Below, piece after piece: positions 16,554 to 24,877 of a stretch of DNA of 50,289 nt (the first letter of the stretch is position 1; the number at the start of each line of letters is the position of its first letter). The translations under genes were made by a program, and so were the position numbers. A model generated the notes under the pieces. That model ran no database searches. It worked only from the letters and a program-made list of their open reading frames with translations, and had not been told where the DNA came from. This DNA is from Chitinophagaceae bacterium (GTDB lineage Bacteria > Bacteroidota > Bacteroidia > Cytophagales > Cytophagaceae), in NCBI GenBank assembly GCA_028288365.1, contig JAQBNU010000066.1:1-50289 (forward strand), read 5' to 3'.

Positions 16554-17345
16554 TTATTCAAAGAAAGAACGAATCCATGGATCATCTGATTTTTTTAATT
16601 CTTCGTATGTTCCTTCTTGCACCACTTCTCCGTCTTTGAGTACCATGATTCTATTGGCCGTAATCCTTGCGCATTCCATATCATGCGTGATGATGATGGA
16701 TGATGCGTCGTATTTCTTTTGTACTTCCAAAATCAACTTACTGATTTCTTTGGACGTAACCGGATCCAATCCTGTAGTAGGTTCATCGTATAGAATGATT
16801 TCCGGTTTGAGCATCATGGTTCTGGCCAATCCGACACGTTTGCGCATACCTCCTGAAAGTTCGGAAGGCATTTTATAAAGGGAATCTTCAAGACCCACAT
16901 TTTGTAAGGCTTCCTGAATTCTTTTCTTTATTTCTTCGGCCGGAATGCCTCGTTCTTCGCGTAAGGGGAATTCCAAATTTTCTCCTACCGTCATCGAATC
17001 GTACAAGGCTGCGCTTTGAAAAAGAAACCCAATTTTCTTGCGCATGTCGTTCAGCTCTTTTTCTTTCAACTTCAAAATATCTTTACCCAACACTTCTATC
17101 TCTCCCTGATCAGGTTGAATCAAGCGCATCATGCATTTGATGAGTACAGACTTACCTGTACCGGACTTACCAAGCACGACAAGGTTCTCACCTTTGTTCA
17201 ATTGAAAGCTGATGTCTTTTAATACTTCTTTACTACCGAATGTTTTTTTCAAATGTTTGATCGCTACTACCACTTCATCGCTAGCGGATGCAGTAGCAGG
17301 AGTTGGTGTAGCATCTATGGCTGTATCTGTTGTTTTCGTTTCCAT
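16554..17345 (-). CDS. mlaF: MlaF-family ABC transporter ATPase
   Basis: I start at the ATG at 17345 (263 residues), four bases after the mlaE stop; a start at 17381 would overlap mlaE by 32 bases. A Thr/Ala/Pro-rich leader of about 22 residues precedes a complete ABC ATPase: Walker A 'GKSGTGKS' at residues 59-66, Q-loop 'GFLFQSAALYD', signature 'LSGGMRKRVGLAR', Walker B 'ILYDEPTTGLD' and 'IIITHDM' with the switch His. 'FQSAALYDSMTVGENLEFPL' is typical of the MlaF/MkL group. It powers phospholipid transport with the MlaE permease. Confidence 0.94.
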   Translation of the reverse strand: METKTTDTAIDATPTPATASASDEVVVAIKHLKKTFGSKEVLKDISFQLNKGENLVVLGKSGTGKSVLIKCMMRLIQPDQGEIEVLGKDILKLKEKELNDMRKKIGFLFQSAALYDSMTVGENLEFPLREERGIPAEEIKKRIQEALQNVGLEDSLYKMPSELSGGMRKRVGLARTMMLKPEIILYDEPTTGLDPVTSKEISKLILEVQKKYDASSIIITHDMECARITANRIMVLKDGEVVQEGTYEELKKSDDPWIRSFFE

Positions 17346-17349
17346 AGGC

Positions 17350-18174
17350 CTATAAGAAAAAACTGGTGATTTGCACGGCAATCATGTCAATGATAAAGAT
17401 GGACAGCGAAGCCATGACGACTGCAGAGTTAGCCGCTTTGCCCACACCTTCCGTACCTTCATTGCAATTATATCCTTTATAACATCCGATCATTCCTACA
17501 GCTTGTCCGAAGAAAAACGATTTGATGAAGGCAGGAAATATGTCTGTAAATTTCAAAGCGTTGAATACTTGAAAAAAGAACAAAGAGAAACTGGTGTCTC
17601 CTTTTATATTCACACCTGCAAAAGCACCCATCAATCCGATGGCATCTGCAAACACCGTCAATAAAGGAACCATGAATGTACAAGCCAATACACGCGTCAC
17701 GACGATGTAGTTGAATGGATTGATCCCGGAAACTTCCATGGCATCGATTTGTTCCGTCACTTTCATAGAAGCCAGTTCAGCCCCTATGCTCGAACCTACT
17801 TTGCCTGCACATATAACAGCAGTAATCACAGGGCCGATTTCTCTGATAATAGATATAGCGACCATAGCCGGCAACCATGATTCAGCACCAAATATAGCCA
17901 GTGTAGGCCTGGATTGTATCGTCAATACCAGCCCCATAATGAAACCTGTAATACCCACTAAAGAAAACGATTTGTATCCGATCAGGTAACATTGACGAAG
18001 AAACTCATTGAACTCATAAGGTGGCCTAAGGGCTTCTTTAAAAAAATGGATGATGAATAAAAACAAAGACGCTATTTCAATAAAAAAAGGAAAAAGTGAA
18101 AAACCTTCCTGCGTCATTGCTTCAGCCGAATGCTGTTTGGACTTTACCTTTTGTGTGTTCGTCGCGTCGACCAT
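17350..18174 (-). CDS. mlaE: MlaE-family ABC permease
   Basis: The 274-residue membrane protein carries the MlaE signature: 'FLRQCYLIGYKSFSLVGITGFIMGLVLTIQSR', 'LPAMVAISIIREIGPVITAVICAGKVGSSIGAELASMKVTEQIDAMEVSGINPFNYIV' and 'IIDMIAVQITSFFL' at the end. It should be the inner-membrane permease of the Mla phospholipid transporter. The first 30 residues are polar and longer than in many homologues. It is followed by mlaF with a 4-base gap and preceded by the HMA-domain gene 40 bases upstream on the same strand. Confidence 0.93.
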   Translation of the reverse strand: MVDATNTQKVKSKQHSAEAMTQEGFSLFPFFIEIASLFLFIIHFFKEALRPPYEFNEFLRQCYLIGYKSFSLVGITGFIMGLVLTIQSRPTLAIFGAESWLPAMVAISIIREIGPVITAVICAGKVGSSIGAELASMKVTEQIDAMEVSGINPFNYIVVTRVLACTFMVPLLTVFADAIGLMGAFAGVNIKGDTSFSLFFFQVFNALKFTDIFPAFIKSFFFGQAVGMIGCYKGYNCNEGTEGVGKAANSAVVMASLSIFIIDMIAVQITSFFL

Positions 18175-18214
18175 TGTTCAATTTGTTTTTAAAAATAAAG
18201 GGCAAAGCCTTGTG

Positions 18215-18577
18215 TTACGATTTCACAGGAGGACGGTCGTATTTGCAACAGTCAGGCAATCGTTTGTATTTTCTATCGGGAGCTCTTACCGTTTCTGTAT
18301 CGTGTCCAACATTGGCAATGTTCTGATTGATTTCCTGTAGTGAAACTTTATCCTCGTCATAAACCACCGTTAACATTTTAGTTTCTAGATCCCAATTGGC
18401 TGCCTTTACATTTTTATTCTCCAATGCAGCATTCTGAATACGCTCCACACACATCGGACAATTGCCGTAGACTTTGAACGTAGCTATTTTTTCATTCTGC
18501 ACAATAGCAGCCACTGCGGTACTGAAGAAAACAAGGAATAGAACAAATGCAATCGAGCCAAGAGAGGAGTTTTTCAT
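18215..18577 (-). CDS. Exported heavy-metal-associated (HMA) domain protein
   Basis: The 120-residue protein has a hydrophobic N-terminus (about 6-24, probable signal peptide) and an HMA fold (about 30-95) with the metal site 'YGNCPMCVERI' (C40, C43), then 'WDLETKMLTVVYDEDKVSLQEI' and 'IANVGHDTE', the classic beta-alpha-beta order of copper-chaperone domains. A short tail has a vicinal cysteine pair (C110-C111, 'LPDCCKYDR'). It probably binds Cu(I) or another soft metal in the periplasm. It precedes mlaE by 40 bases and may be cotranscribed. The functional link to lipid transport is unclear. Confidence 0.85.
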   Translation of the reverse strand: MKNSSLGSIAFVLFLVFFSTAVAAIVQNEKIATFKVYGNCPMCVERIQNAALENKNVKAANWDLETKMLTVVYDEDKVSLQEINQNIANVGHDTETVRAPDRKYKRLPDCCKYDRPPVKS

Positions 18578-18851
18578 AATAGTATTGGTATGGTATAGAC
18601 TATTACATCATGGTATCAAAATAGTGCCATAGATGGATGGCTTTACGTTAACCTACTCTTTAAAAGCTATTCGTTTGCAAATGAGAAGACTGAAGGCGCG
18701 CCAGCTAACATCACAACTAAAAATAGCTGGAATGACCATGAAAGAAATTGACGTTGATAGAAAACACCTGAGGAAAATCATACTCATGATGCCCCATATT
18801 TATGATGGAATAAATGTTATCTTCGCATCAAGACCATTGACCATTATAAAC

Positions 18852-20177
18852 ATGATCAATCCTAAGCGCTCTCCCGAAGAAGAATATATAGTCAGTGAAA
18901 GTCCTGAAATTACAGTAGGAGAAAATACCAGTTGGATCAAACAGTTTGCTCTGGCCTTTCCCGCTTTACAAAACAAAAACTACAAAGCGTATTTCTCCGG
19001 ACAATTGGTTTCATTGATCGGCACCTGGCTGCAAATTGTTTCACAAGGCTGGCTGGTACTACAACTGACGAACTCTGCTCTACAAATAGGAATCATTGCA
19101 GCTCTCTCTACTTTACCTTCTTTGTTTTTAACACTTTTCGGTGGAGTAATCGTAGATCAATTTCCTAAACGCAAAATCTTACTTGTCACACAAGGCGCAT
19201 CGATGATACTAGCTTTTACACTGGGGATACTCACTTTAACAGGTCTCGTGAGCGTATGGATGATAGGTGTAGTGGCTTTTTTATTGGGCATCGTCACAGC
19301 CATTGATTCACCGGCAAGACAAGTTTTTGTTTCTGAAATTGTAACAAAAGAACAATTGCCTTCTGCGATTGCTTTGAACTCGGGTATTTTCAACGCAGCG
19401 CGGGTCATTGGACCCAGCGTGGCAGGCGTATTGATCGCGCTTATCGGAACAGGTGGTGCATTTATTGTGAATGGATTTAGCTATGTGGCGGTACTTCTTG
19501 CTTTGCTTTGGATGAAAGTAGAGTTTCCGATGGAACAAAAAAAGCTACACGCTATTCAAGCCATCAAAGAAGGATTGCATTATTCTTTTTCGCATCCCAT
19601 TATTCGAACACTTATCATTTTCACTGGCGTATCTTCTGTATTTGGCTGGTCTTACACGACTGTCATGCCTTTGATTGCCCAAAACACCTTTCACCTTGGA
19701 GCAGCCGGTTTGGGCTACCTGTATGCCGCTACAGGTCTGGGATCTTTACTTGCTACCCTATTGATTGCAACCTTCTCCAAAAAGATTTCACCTGAAATTT
19801 TCATTATCGGTGGAAGCATCTTGTTTGCTATGAGTTTAATTCTGTTTAGTTATACAGACCATTTACTCACTGGAATGATTTTACTTTTTCTCTCGGGACT
19901 TGGATTGCTCTCCCAATTTGCCATGATGAATACAGTTATTCAAAGTCTGGTGACAAGCGAATTCAAAGGTCGCGTCATCAGTATCTATATATTAATGTTC
20001 ATCGGTCTTACTCCTGTAGGCAATCTGGGAGCAGGATGGCTCGCTGAACATGCCGGTACGAATGTCACCCTACGCACAGGAGCTGTAGTGATCTTAATTT
20101 TTAGTATGGGCATACTTTATTATCGAAATAGTATACGCACTGCATACCACATTTATAAAAAAAGAGAGCAGCGCTAG
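18852..20177 (+). CDS. MFS transporter (EntS/MFS_3-like exporter)
   Basis: I prefer the ATG at 18852 ('MINPKRSPEEE', 441 residues). The frame stays open to an ATG at 18633, but those 73 extra residues are Lys/Arg-rich and not part of the fold. Residues about 35-430 hold twelve predicted membrane helices. The opening 'NKNYKAYFSGQLVSLIGTWLQIVSQGWLVLQLT' is typical of the MFS_3 group, with 'GGVIVDQFPKRKIL' as the loop 2-3 signature and 'DSPARQVFVSEIV' before helix 5. The substrate is unknown; members export siderophores or drugs. It is divergent from the HMA/mla operon. Confidence 0.9.
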   Translation: MINPKRSPEEEYIVSESPEITVGENTSWIKQFALAFPALQNKNYKAYFSGQLVSLIGTWLQIVSQGWLVLQLTNSALQIGIIAALSTLPSLFLTLFGGVIVDQFPKRKILLVTQGASMILAFTLGILTLTGLVSVWMIGVVAFLLGIVTAIDSPARQVFVSEIVTKEQLPSAIALNSGIFNAARVIGPSVAGVLIALIGTGGAFIVNGFSYVAVLLALLWMKVEFPMEQKKLHAIQAIKEGLHYSFSHPIIRTLIIFTGVSSVFGWSYTTVMPLIAQNTFHLGAAGLGYLYAATGLGSLLATLLIATFSKKISPEIFIIGGSILFAMSLILFSYTDHLLTGMILLFLSGLGLLSQFAMMNTVIQSLVTSEFKGRVISIYILMFIGLTPVGNLGAGWLAEHAGTNVTLRTGAVVILIFSMGILYYRNSIRTAYHIYKKREQR

Positions 20178-20284
20178 TGCAGGGTTGACTAGAAATAATA
20201 CAAAAAAAGTATCCGCTACTTATATTCGTTTCCTAAAATATATCCACAAAAACATAATCACCAAACTGTAAGACAATTACCTAG

Positions 20285-20327
20285 CATTATTTTTACCCTT
20301 AAGAAGTACAAGTAATCATTATTTTTA
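20285..20327 (+). repeat. Paired direct repeat upstream of a PAS-LuxR gene
   Basis: CATTATTTTTA occurs at 20285-20295 and again at 20317-20327, 32 bases (about three helical turns) apart and 66 bases before the start codon at 20393. The spacing suits a regulator binding to one face of the helix, but the sequence is AT-rich and chance is possible. Confidence 0.35.
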
Positions 20328-20392
20328 AGTATCTTCATTATACCCAATTTACCAGAATAAGGGTCTTACGCTTTTAATTTTTAATCTTTTTT

Positions 20393-21223
20393 ATGGCCAG
20401 ATATAAGTTTGATGAGTCGTCTTCCATTCCTGAAACGATCAAGTCATTGACCCAGTTTTTTTTCCCTTTTAAGTCGGACGACAAGAAAGATGAAAAAGAG
20501 GTACATGATTTTGACCATAACGAACTCAATAATTTTTATGCCAATGCTCCTTCAGTAGCTTTTATATACAATCACAAATCCACTACCTACGATTATTTCA
20601 GTCCCAACATCAAAAAGGTAATGGGCTATGAAAACAGTGATTTCCAAAATGGAGGATTGAAGTTTTCTATGTCACTCGTACATCCGGATCACGTGAAAGT
20701 ATACAATAGACACGTATTGCCACTGATGTTTAAGTACTATTCGATCTATGCCTTCAAAGGTAAAGTGAAAGATTTAGTATTCTCTTACACCTTTCGGATC
20801 AAACGAAACGATGGAGAATACATTTGGGCACTGCATTATATGAACAGCATACGTGTCAACAAATGGGGACTTCCAGTACTTACATTAGTTAATATCACTG
20901 ACATCACCGCATTGAAAAAAGATCAGGGTATTGATTTTTCAGTATCTGTAAAAGAAGAGGATTCCATTACCAAAACTATTTTATCGAGAGTCTTTCCAAC
21001 TAAAAATAACACCCTTCATTTTTCCGAACGTGAGATCGAAATTCTATCGCTCATGTCGGAAGGAAAAAGAAGTAAAGAAATTGCTGATGAACTTTGCATC
21101 AGTAAGCATACGGTAAGTACACACCGCAAAAACATGATGGACAAAGCCAATGTAAAAAACAGCTACGAACTCATCCATCTTGCCCGTACCAAGGGCATCA
21201 TTACTGAAACCAAAATGATTTAG
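20393..21223 (+). CDS. PAS-LuxR transcriptional regulator (paralogue)
   Basis: At 276 residues it has the same plan as the protein at 4088-4915. A PAS domain fills about 55-185 ('STTYDYFSPNIKKVMGYENSDF', 'RIKRNDGEYIWALHYMNSIRV'), and a LuxR-type HTH fills about 208-270 ('SEREIEILSLMSEGKRSKEIADELCISKHTVSTHRKNMMDK'). No receiver or membrane segment is present. It likely senses a small molecule and binds DNA. It sits before a PAS histidine kinase gene on the same strand, 185 bases away, but lacks a phospho-acceptor Asp domain, so it is not the obvious partner. Confidence 0.88.
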   Translation: MARYKFDESSSIPETIKSLTQFFFPFKSDDKKDEKEVHDFDHNELNNFYANAPSVAFIYNHKSTTYDYFSPNIKKVMGYENSDFQNGGLKFSMSLVHPDHVKVYNRHVLPLMFKYYSIYAFKGKVKDLVFSYTFRIKRNDGEYIWALHYMNSIRVNKWGLPVLTLVNITDITALKKDQGIDFSVSVKEEDSITKTILSRVFPTKNNTLHFSEREIEILSLMSEGKRSKEIADELCISKHTVSTHRKNMMDKANVKNSYELIHLARTKGIITETKMI

Positions 21224-21408
21224 ATCAGGATTCAATAGTTCATATAAACATCAAACTATTTACATATAAAATACCATGATTTGCTGGCGACATAAAACCT
21301 TTCCACATTCTCTTAAATAAAAAACCAATTCCTCAACTTTCCCCACGCAAAATCGTTTGAAGAAAAATAAACAGAAACCCGCTTTTCAACTAATTTTATT
21401 TTTCCTTC

Positions 21409-22941
21409 ATGCCGCATAGTGATAAAGATCTGATAGAAGAGAACAAAAAACTTTTGGAAGAAATACAGCGTCTGAAAAACGCATTGAAAGAGAACATATA
21501 CGAGACCCTCTTTCATGCCTCTCCAGACATCATCATACAGGTTGATCCTTCTTATAAAATCATTGTAATTCATATTCCCGAATATACTCGCAAGCGCCTA
21601 GACGAATTGCAAGGCGTAGATCTATTCAGTATTGTACCAGCAGTATTGCATGAAAAAATGCACAAGGCATTGGAAAAAGTATTTACCAAAGGAGAAACCA
21701 CTTCTTATGAAACGGAAGCTCAGGCCTTGGGCAAACACAGGCATTACCTCAACTTCCTGCAACCCTTAAAAGACGAACAGGGTAAAACGTATTCTGCTTA
21801 TTTCATCAGCCGTGAAATCACAGAACAAAAACTGGCAGAAAAATCAAGAAGTGACAGCGACAAGAAACTGATGGCTTTGTTTGGAAGCTCTCAACACCTA
21901 CACATCTTGTTGGACAAGAATCAAAAGCTATTATGGTTCAATCAAAAAGCAACGGAGACTGGCGTATTGCTCTTCAATAAAGAGCTGACTGTTGGGAACT
22001 ACATGTTCGATTATCTCACAGGCAAGTATAAAGAAAGTTTTGATGTTTATTTTGCACGAGCGCTAGCAGGAGAAACGTTTGTATTTCCCAGACATTACGT
22101 TATAGGAGACAACCAACATTTTTACCTGGAGATGATGTTGCAATGCATTTATGAAGACGAAGCAAAAACAAATCTCATCGGTATTTCTTTGGCTGGTGTA
22201 GAAATCACGGACCGTAGAGCAAATGAGGCCAAACTAGAAAAGATCAACAAAGAATTAATTCAACACAACCAACAACTCAATCAATACTCCTTTGTCATTT
22301 CACACAACCTGCGTGGTCCTATCGTTACCTTGTTAGGCCTGGTCAATCTCTTTGAACAAAAGTCAACCGATGAAGCATTTAAAAATGAAATCATACAGCA
22401 TATTAAAAAATCTACCCTGCACTTAGACAACATCATTCTTGATTTGAATATGATCTTGTCTCAATCGGATGGCAGAGAAACGATGCGTGGTAATGTAGAT
22501 TTATTAGTTGAACTTCAAATGGTAAAAGATTTATTGAAGAGTCAGATTGAATTTGCACAGGCTCATATCGTTTATGATTTTCAGGAACGCTCTACATTAT
22601 ATTCGGTGAGGAGTTATGTGCAAAGTATTTTCATGAACCTCATCTCCAATTCTCTTAAATACAAGAAGCCTAATCAACCAGCTGAAATTTTTATCAAAAG
22701 CCATGTACTATCCCATAACATGATGCGTATTGATTTCGAAGACAACGGCATTGGTTTCAATTTAGAAAAACACGAAGAATCACTCTTTGGATTTTACAAA
22801 CGCTTTCATACGCATGTAGAAGGCAAAGGACTGGGTCTTCACCTGATCAAAACACAAGTGGATTTATTAGGTGGACGCATTGAGGTCAAGAGCAAAGTCA
22901 ATGAAGGCACGACCTTCTCTGTCTATTTACCGATTCGATAA
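21409..22941 (+). CDS. Cytoplasmic PAS sensor histidine kinase
   Basis: The 510 residues contain no membrane segment. A short N-terminal coiled coil (1-28) is followed by PAS-1 (about 30-140; 'LFHASPDIIIQVDPSYKIIVIHIPEY') and PAS-2 (about 155-275; 'NFLQ..'-type ending, 'LIGISLAGVEITDRRANE'). Then come a HisKA-like helix with H299 in 'SFVISHNLRGPIVTLLGLV' and HATPase_c (about 390-510) with 'NLISNSLKYKKPN', 'DNGIGFNLEKH', 'LFGFYKRFHTHVEGKGLGL'. All ATP-binding motifs are present. This H-box type is common in Bacteroidota PAS kinases. It overlaps the DUF3820 gene by one base (TAATG), indicating translational coupling. Confidence 0.92.
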   Translation: MPHSDKDLIEENKKLLEEIQRLKNALKENIYETLFHASPDIIIQVDPSYKIIVIHIPEYTRKRLDELQGVDLFSIVPAVLHEKMHKALEKVFTKGETTSYETEAQALGKHRHYLNFLQPLKDEQGKTYSAYFISREITEQKLAEKSRSDSDKKLMALFGSSQHLHILLDKNQKLLWFNQKATETGVLLFNKELTVGNYMFDYLTGKYKESFDVYFARALAGETFVFPRHYVIGDNQHFYLEMMLQCIYEDEAKTNLIGISLAGVEITDRRANEAKLEKINKELIQHNQQLNQYSFVISHNLRGPIVTLLGLVNLFEQKSTDEAFKNEIIQHIKKSTLHLDNIILDLNMILSQSDGRETMRGNVDLLVELQMVKDLLKSQIEFAQAHIVYDFQERSTLYSVRSYVQSIFMNLISNSLKYKKPNQPAEIFIKSHVLSHNMMRIDFEDNGIGFNLEKHEESLFGFYKRFHTHVEGKGLGLHLIKTQVDLLGGRIEVKSKVNEGTTFSVYLPIR

Positions 22942-23165
22942 TGAATGAAAACCACATGGATCCTACGATCTTGATCCAACTCGTCAATGTAAAAATGCCT
23001 TTCGGTAAATACAAAAATGTACTGCTTTGCGACCTGCCTGTCTCCTACCTGGAATGGTTTCAGCAAAAAGGATTTCCACCGGGCAAACTAGGCATGCAGC
23101 TTGCCACGATTTATGAAATCAAGATCAATGGGCTGACGCATTTATTGAGGCCGTTGAAAAAATAA
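22941..23165 (+). CDS. DUF3820-family small protein
   Basis: The 74-residue protein contains 'MPFGKYKNVLLCDLPVSYLEWFQQKGFPPGKLGMQL' and 'YEIKINGLTHLL', the full DUF3820 signature (the short module sometimes described as a putative quorum-sensing-regulated factor). Its start codon overlaps the stop of the histidine kinase gene, so the two are translated together. The biochemical role of the family is unknown. Confidence 0.88.
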   Translation: MNENHMDPTILIQLVNVKMPFGKYKNVLLCDLPVSYLEWFQQKGFPPGKLGMQLATIYEIKINGLTHLLRPLKK

Positions 23166-23175
23166 AAAGAGCATA

Positions 23176-23220
23176 AAATAAAAGAGCGAAGAGTATAACT
23201 ACTTCTTCGCTCTTTTATTT
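23176..23220. terminator. Bidirectional hairpin terminator
   Basis: Arms 23176-23191 and 23205-23220 form a 16-bp perfect stem (core AAAAGAGCGAAG/CTTCGCTCTTTT), extended inward by an A-T and a G-T pair. A and T runs flank it. It ends the kinase/DUF3820 unit and can stop minus-strand transcription past the pseudogene. Confidence 0.9.
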
Positions 23221-23232
23221 ATTTAAAGACGA

Positions 23233-23529
23233 TTATTGCTTGATCAATTTCAGATTAAATGCCTAATCAGCCGTCGATACTTTGACAATGTATACACCAG
23301 TTGCAAAGGTCTCACCTATTGTCTCCACTCCACTACCAGCATCCAAGACACCAGTTTCCATAAATGTTCCACGCACATCATATACTTGATAGGTAGCCGT
23401 GGCTTCCGCCAGCCATTCTAAGTTAAAGGCATGTGCAGAAGGATTTGGATATACCTTCAACAGATCAGTGGCTTGGGTGGAGTTCACTACTACAATTTTA
23501 CTATAACTACTATGCCCATCGTAATCGTA
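23233..23529 (-). pseudogene. Remnant 3' end of a T9SS cargo gene with an in-frame stop
   Basis: On the minus strand, the frame that opens after a stop at 23530-23532 reads 'YDYDGHSSYSKIVVVNSTQATDLLKVYPNPS', then 'YQVYDVRGTFMETGVLD' and 'FATGVYIVKVSTAD', which is a type A T9SS sorting domain. A TAG at 23263-23265 interrupts it, and the same frame then continues 'AFNLKLIKQ' to a TAA at 23233, exactly the usual end of such a domain. So the sorting domain is complete apart from one nonsense codon and lacks its cargo. There is no credible start codon. It lies 82 bases after the endonuclease V fusion gene on the same strand and looks like the tail of a gene whose body was lost or replaced. Confidence 0.85.
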
Positions 23530-23614
23530 TTATTTTTGAATTCAGTATCGATAGTAAGCATATTAGACCATCGAAAATAATCATCGACATTATTCATGAG
23601 ACCTTAAGATCAAG

Positions 23615-24877
23615 TTACTCTTGTTCGTCTCCCAAAAAATCAATCTCCGTCCTGTCTTTCATTATTTTATTTACTAGCTGATCTGCTTGCCTGGTAGTTT
23701 CAGGTAGACGGTATTCAGGTGATAGCATAAGTACCCATTCACAAGCCGTTTCAAGACTAATTCTGTGTCCAATCGATACAAACATTGGATTGGTATTGTC
23801 TTGCGTACGCAATGCCTTTCCTACTTCCTTATTATCCCAAATTAAAGACTGACTATCTCCACGTTTATTTCCTAACGCTTCTTTTTCATAATGACCAACC
23901 AATCTTCTTTTTGCACATCCAATAGTAGGAATATCTAATTCGATTCCCAAATGCGTAGCCATCCCTACATTTTTAGGATGTGCGATACCCTGAGCATCAC
24001 ATACAATAAGGTCTGGCTTCACTTTAAGTTTTTTAAATGCTTCGACTACAGGTGGCACTTCACGAAATGAGAACAACCCTGGAACATAAGGAAAAACAAC
24101 ATCCATTTCATGAATAGCATGATCTATCACTTCGAGCGTTTGGGCATCCAATACAACAATGCCTCCTACCATACGCTGTTCGATGTCATTGTATGCAACA
24201 TCAACACCAGCAATGTATTTTATTTCATCCGGTAAATCATCTTCCATAATTACCATATCCCTCATTTCATTTTGAAGGTAATAGTAAGGAAGAAAATCAT
24301 CATGATAAAAACCTTCTTTCATTCTTTTTTGTCTATAGTATGCCCATTCTGCACGGGCCATTTCATCTTGCTTTTCAGGATCAGGACTAGCTAACGTTAA
24401 TGACAGATGTATACTTGCATAATCGTTTTCATCTGTCCCTTCGGCTATAGTGTCCAAAATTTTCTGAACGACATTTGATGTTTTAATCCATTTTTTAAAA
24501 TCATCTTCATATTCACCTTTCGATAAACATTCCAATACCTCTAATTCTTTTTCATTGACCCTATTCCATTCTATCTGAACACCACAATCGTAAACAGCGA
24601 ATTCAACTACTTTATTATTTTTAACAATTAACTTATAACCATAAGTGAATCCAGAAGAGAAAGCTGATGCTACAATATGCTTCTTATCAAGGCCGATAAT
24701 ATAGTTTTGCCCGTGGCGTATTCCATCAACATAGGTTCTTCTATAAATATGTTCTTGGGATATATCTTCTTCTATTCCATAGAAAGGATTATCCTTATAG
24801 AAATGTTTTGGAAAAGGTCCATTTAAATGTACCTGATCAAAAATCTGTCTTTTGAATTCCAGATGTGTCGAACTCAT
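23615..24877 (-). CDS. Endonuclease V fused to an unrecognised N-terminal domain (candidate immunity protein)
   Basis: Residues about 197-410 are endonuclease V, which cleaves nucleic acid next to deoxyinosine and other deaminated bases. Visible motifs are 'YIAGVDVAY' (catalytic D226), 'PYVPGLFSFREVPPVVEAF' (E273), 'VCDAQGIAHPKNVGMATHLG' (D294), 'PTIGCAKRRLVG' and 'VSIGHRISLETA' (H371), so the active site looks intact. Free-standing enzymes are about 220 residues. Here residues 1-196 are extra and match no family I know. They contain 'RTYVDGIRHGQNYIIGL' and 'YGYKLIVKNNKVVEFAVYDCG', faintly like MORN-type antitoxin repeats, and a helical, acidic second half. The ATG overlaps the stop of the deaminase-tipped gene (ATGA), so the two are coupled. 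I infer that the first domain neutralises the toxin and the second handles deamination damage. Confidence 0.85.
   Translation of the reverse strand: MSSTHLEFKRQIFDQVHLNGPFPKHFYKDNPFYGIEEDISQEHIYRRTYVDGIRHGQNYIIGLDKKHIVASAFSSGFTYGYKLIVKNNKVVEFAVYDCGVQIEWNRVNEKELEVLECLSKGEYEDDFKKWIKTSNVVQKILDTIAEGTDENDYASIHLSLTLASPDPEKQDEMARAEWAYYRQKRMKEGFYHDDFLPYYYLQNEMRDMVIMEDDLPDEIKYIAGVDVAYNDIEQRMVGGIVVLDAQTLEVIDHAIHEMDVVFPYVPGLFSFREVPPVVEAFKKLKVKPDLIVCDAQGIAHPKNVGMATHLGIELDIPTIGCAKRRLVGHYEKEALGNKRGDSQSLIWDNKEVGKALRTQDNTNPMFVSIGHRISLETACEWVLMLSPEYRLPETTRQADQLVNKIMKDRTEIDFLGDEQE

Noticed and set aside
18633..18851. N-terminal 73-residue extension of the MFS transporter
   Set aside because: The extension is polar and Lys/Arg-rich, has no counterpart in the family, and a good ATG at 18852 gives the normal length.
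21241..21270. CATATAAA direct repeat upstream of the PAS kinase gene
   Set aside because: Eight AT-rich bases repeated 22 bases apart are too likely by chance.
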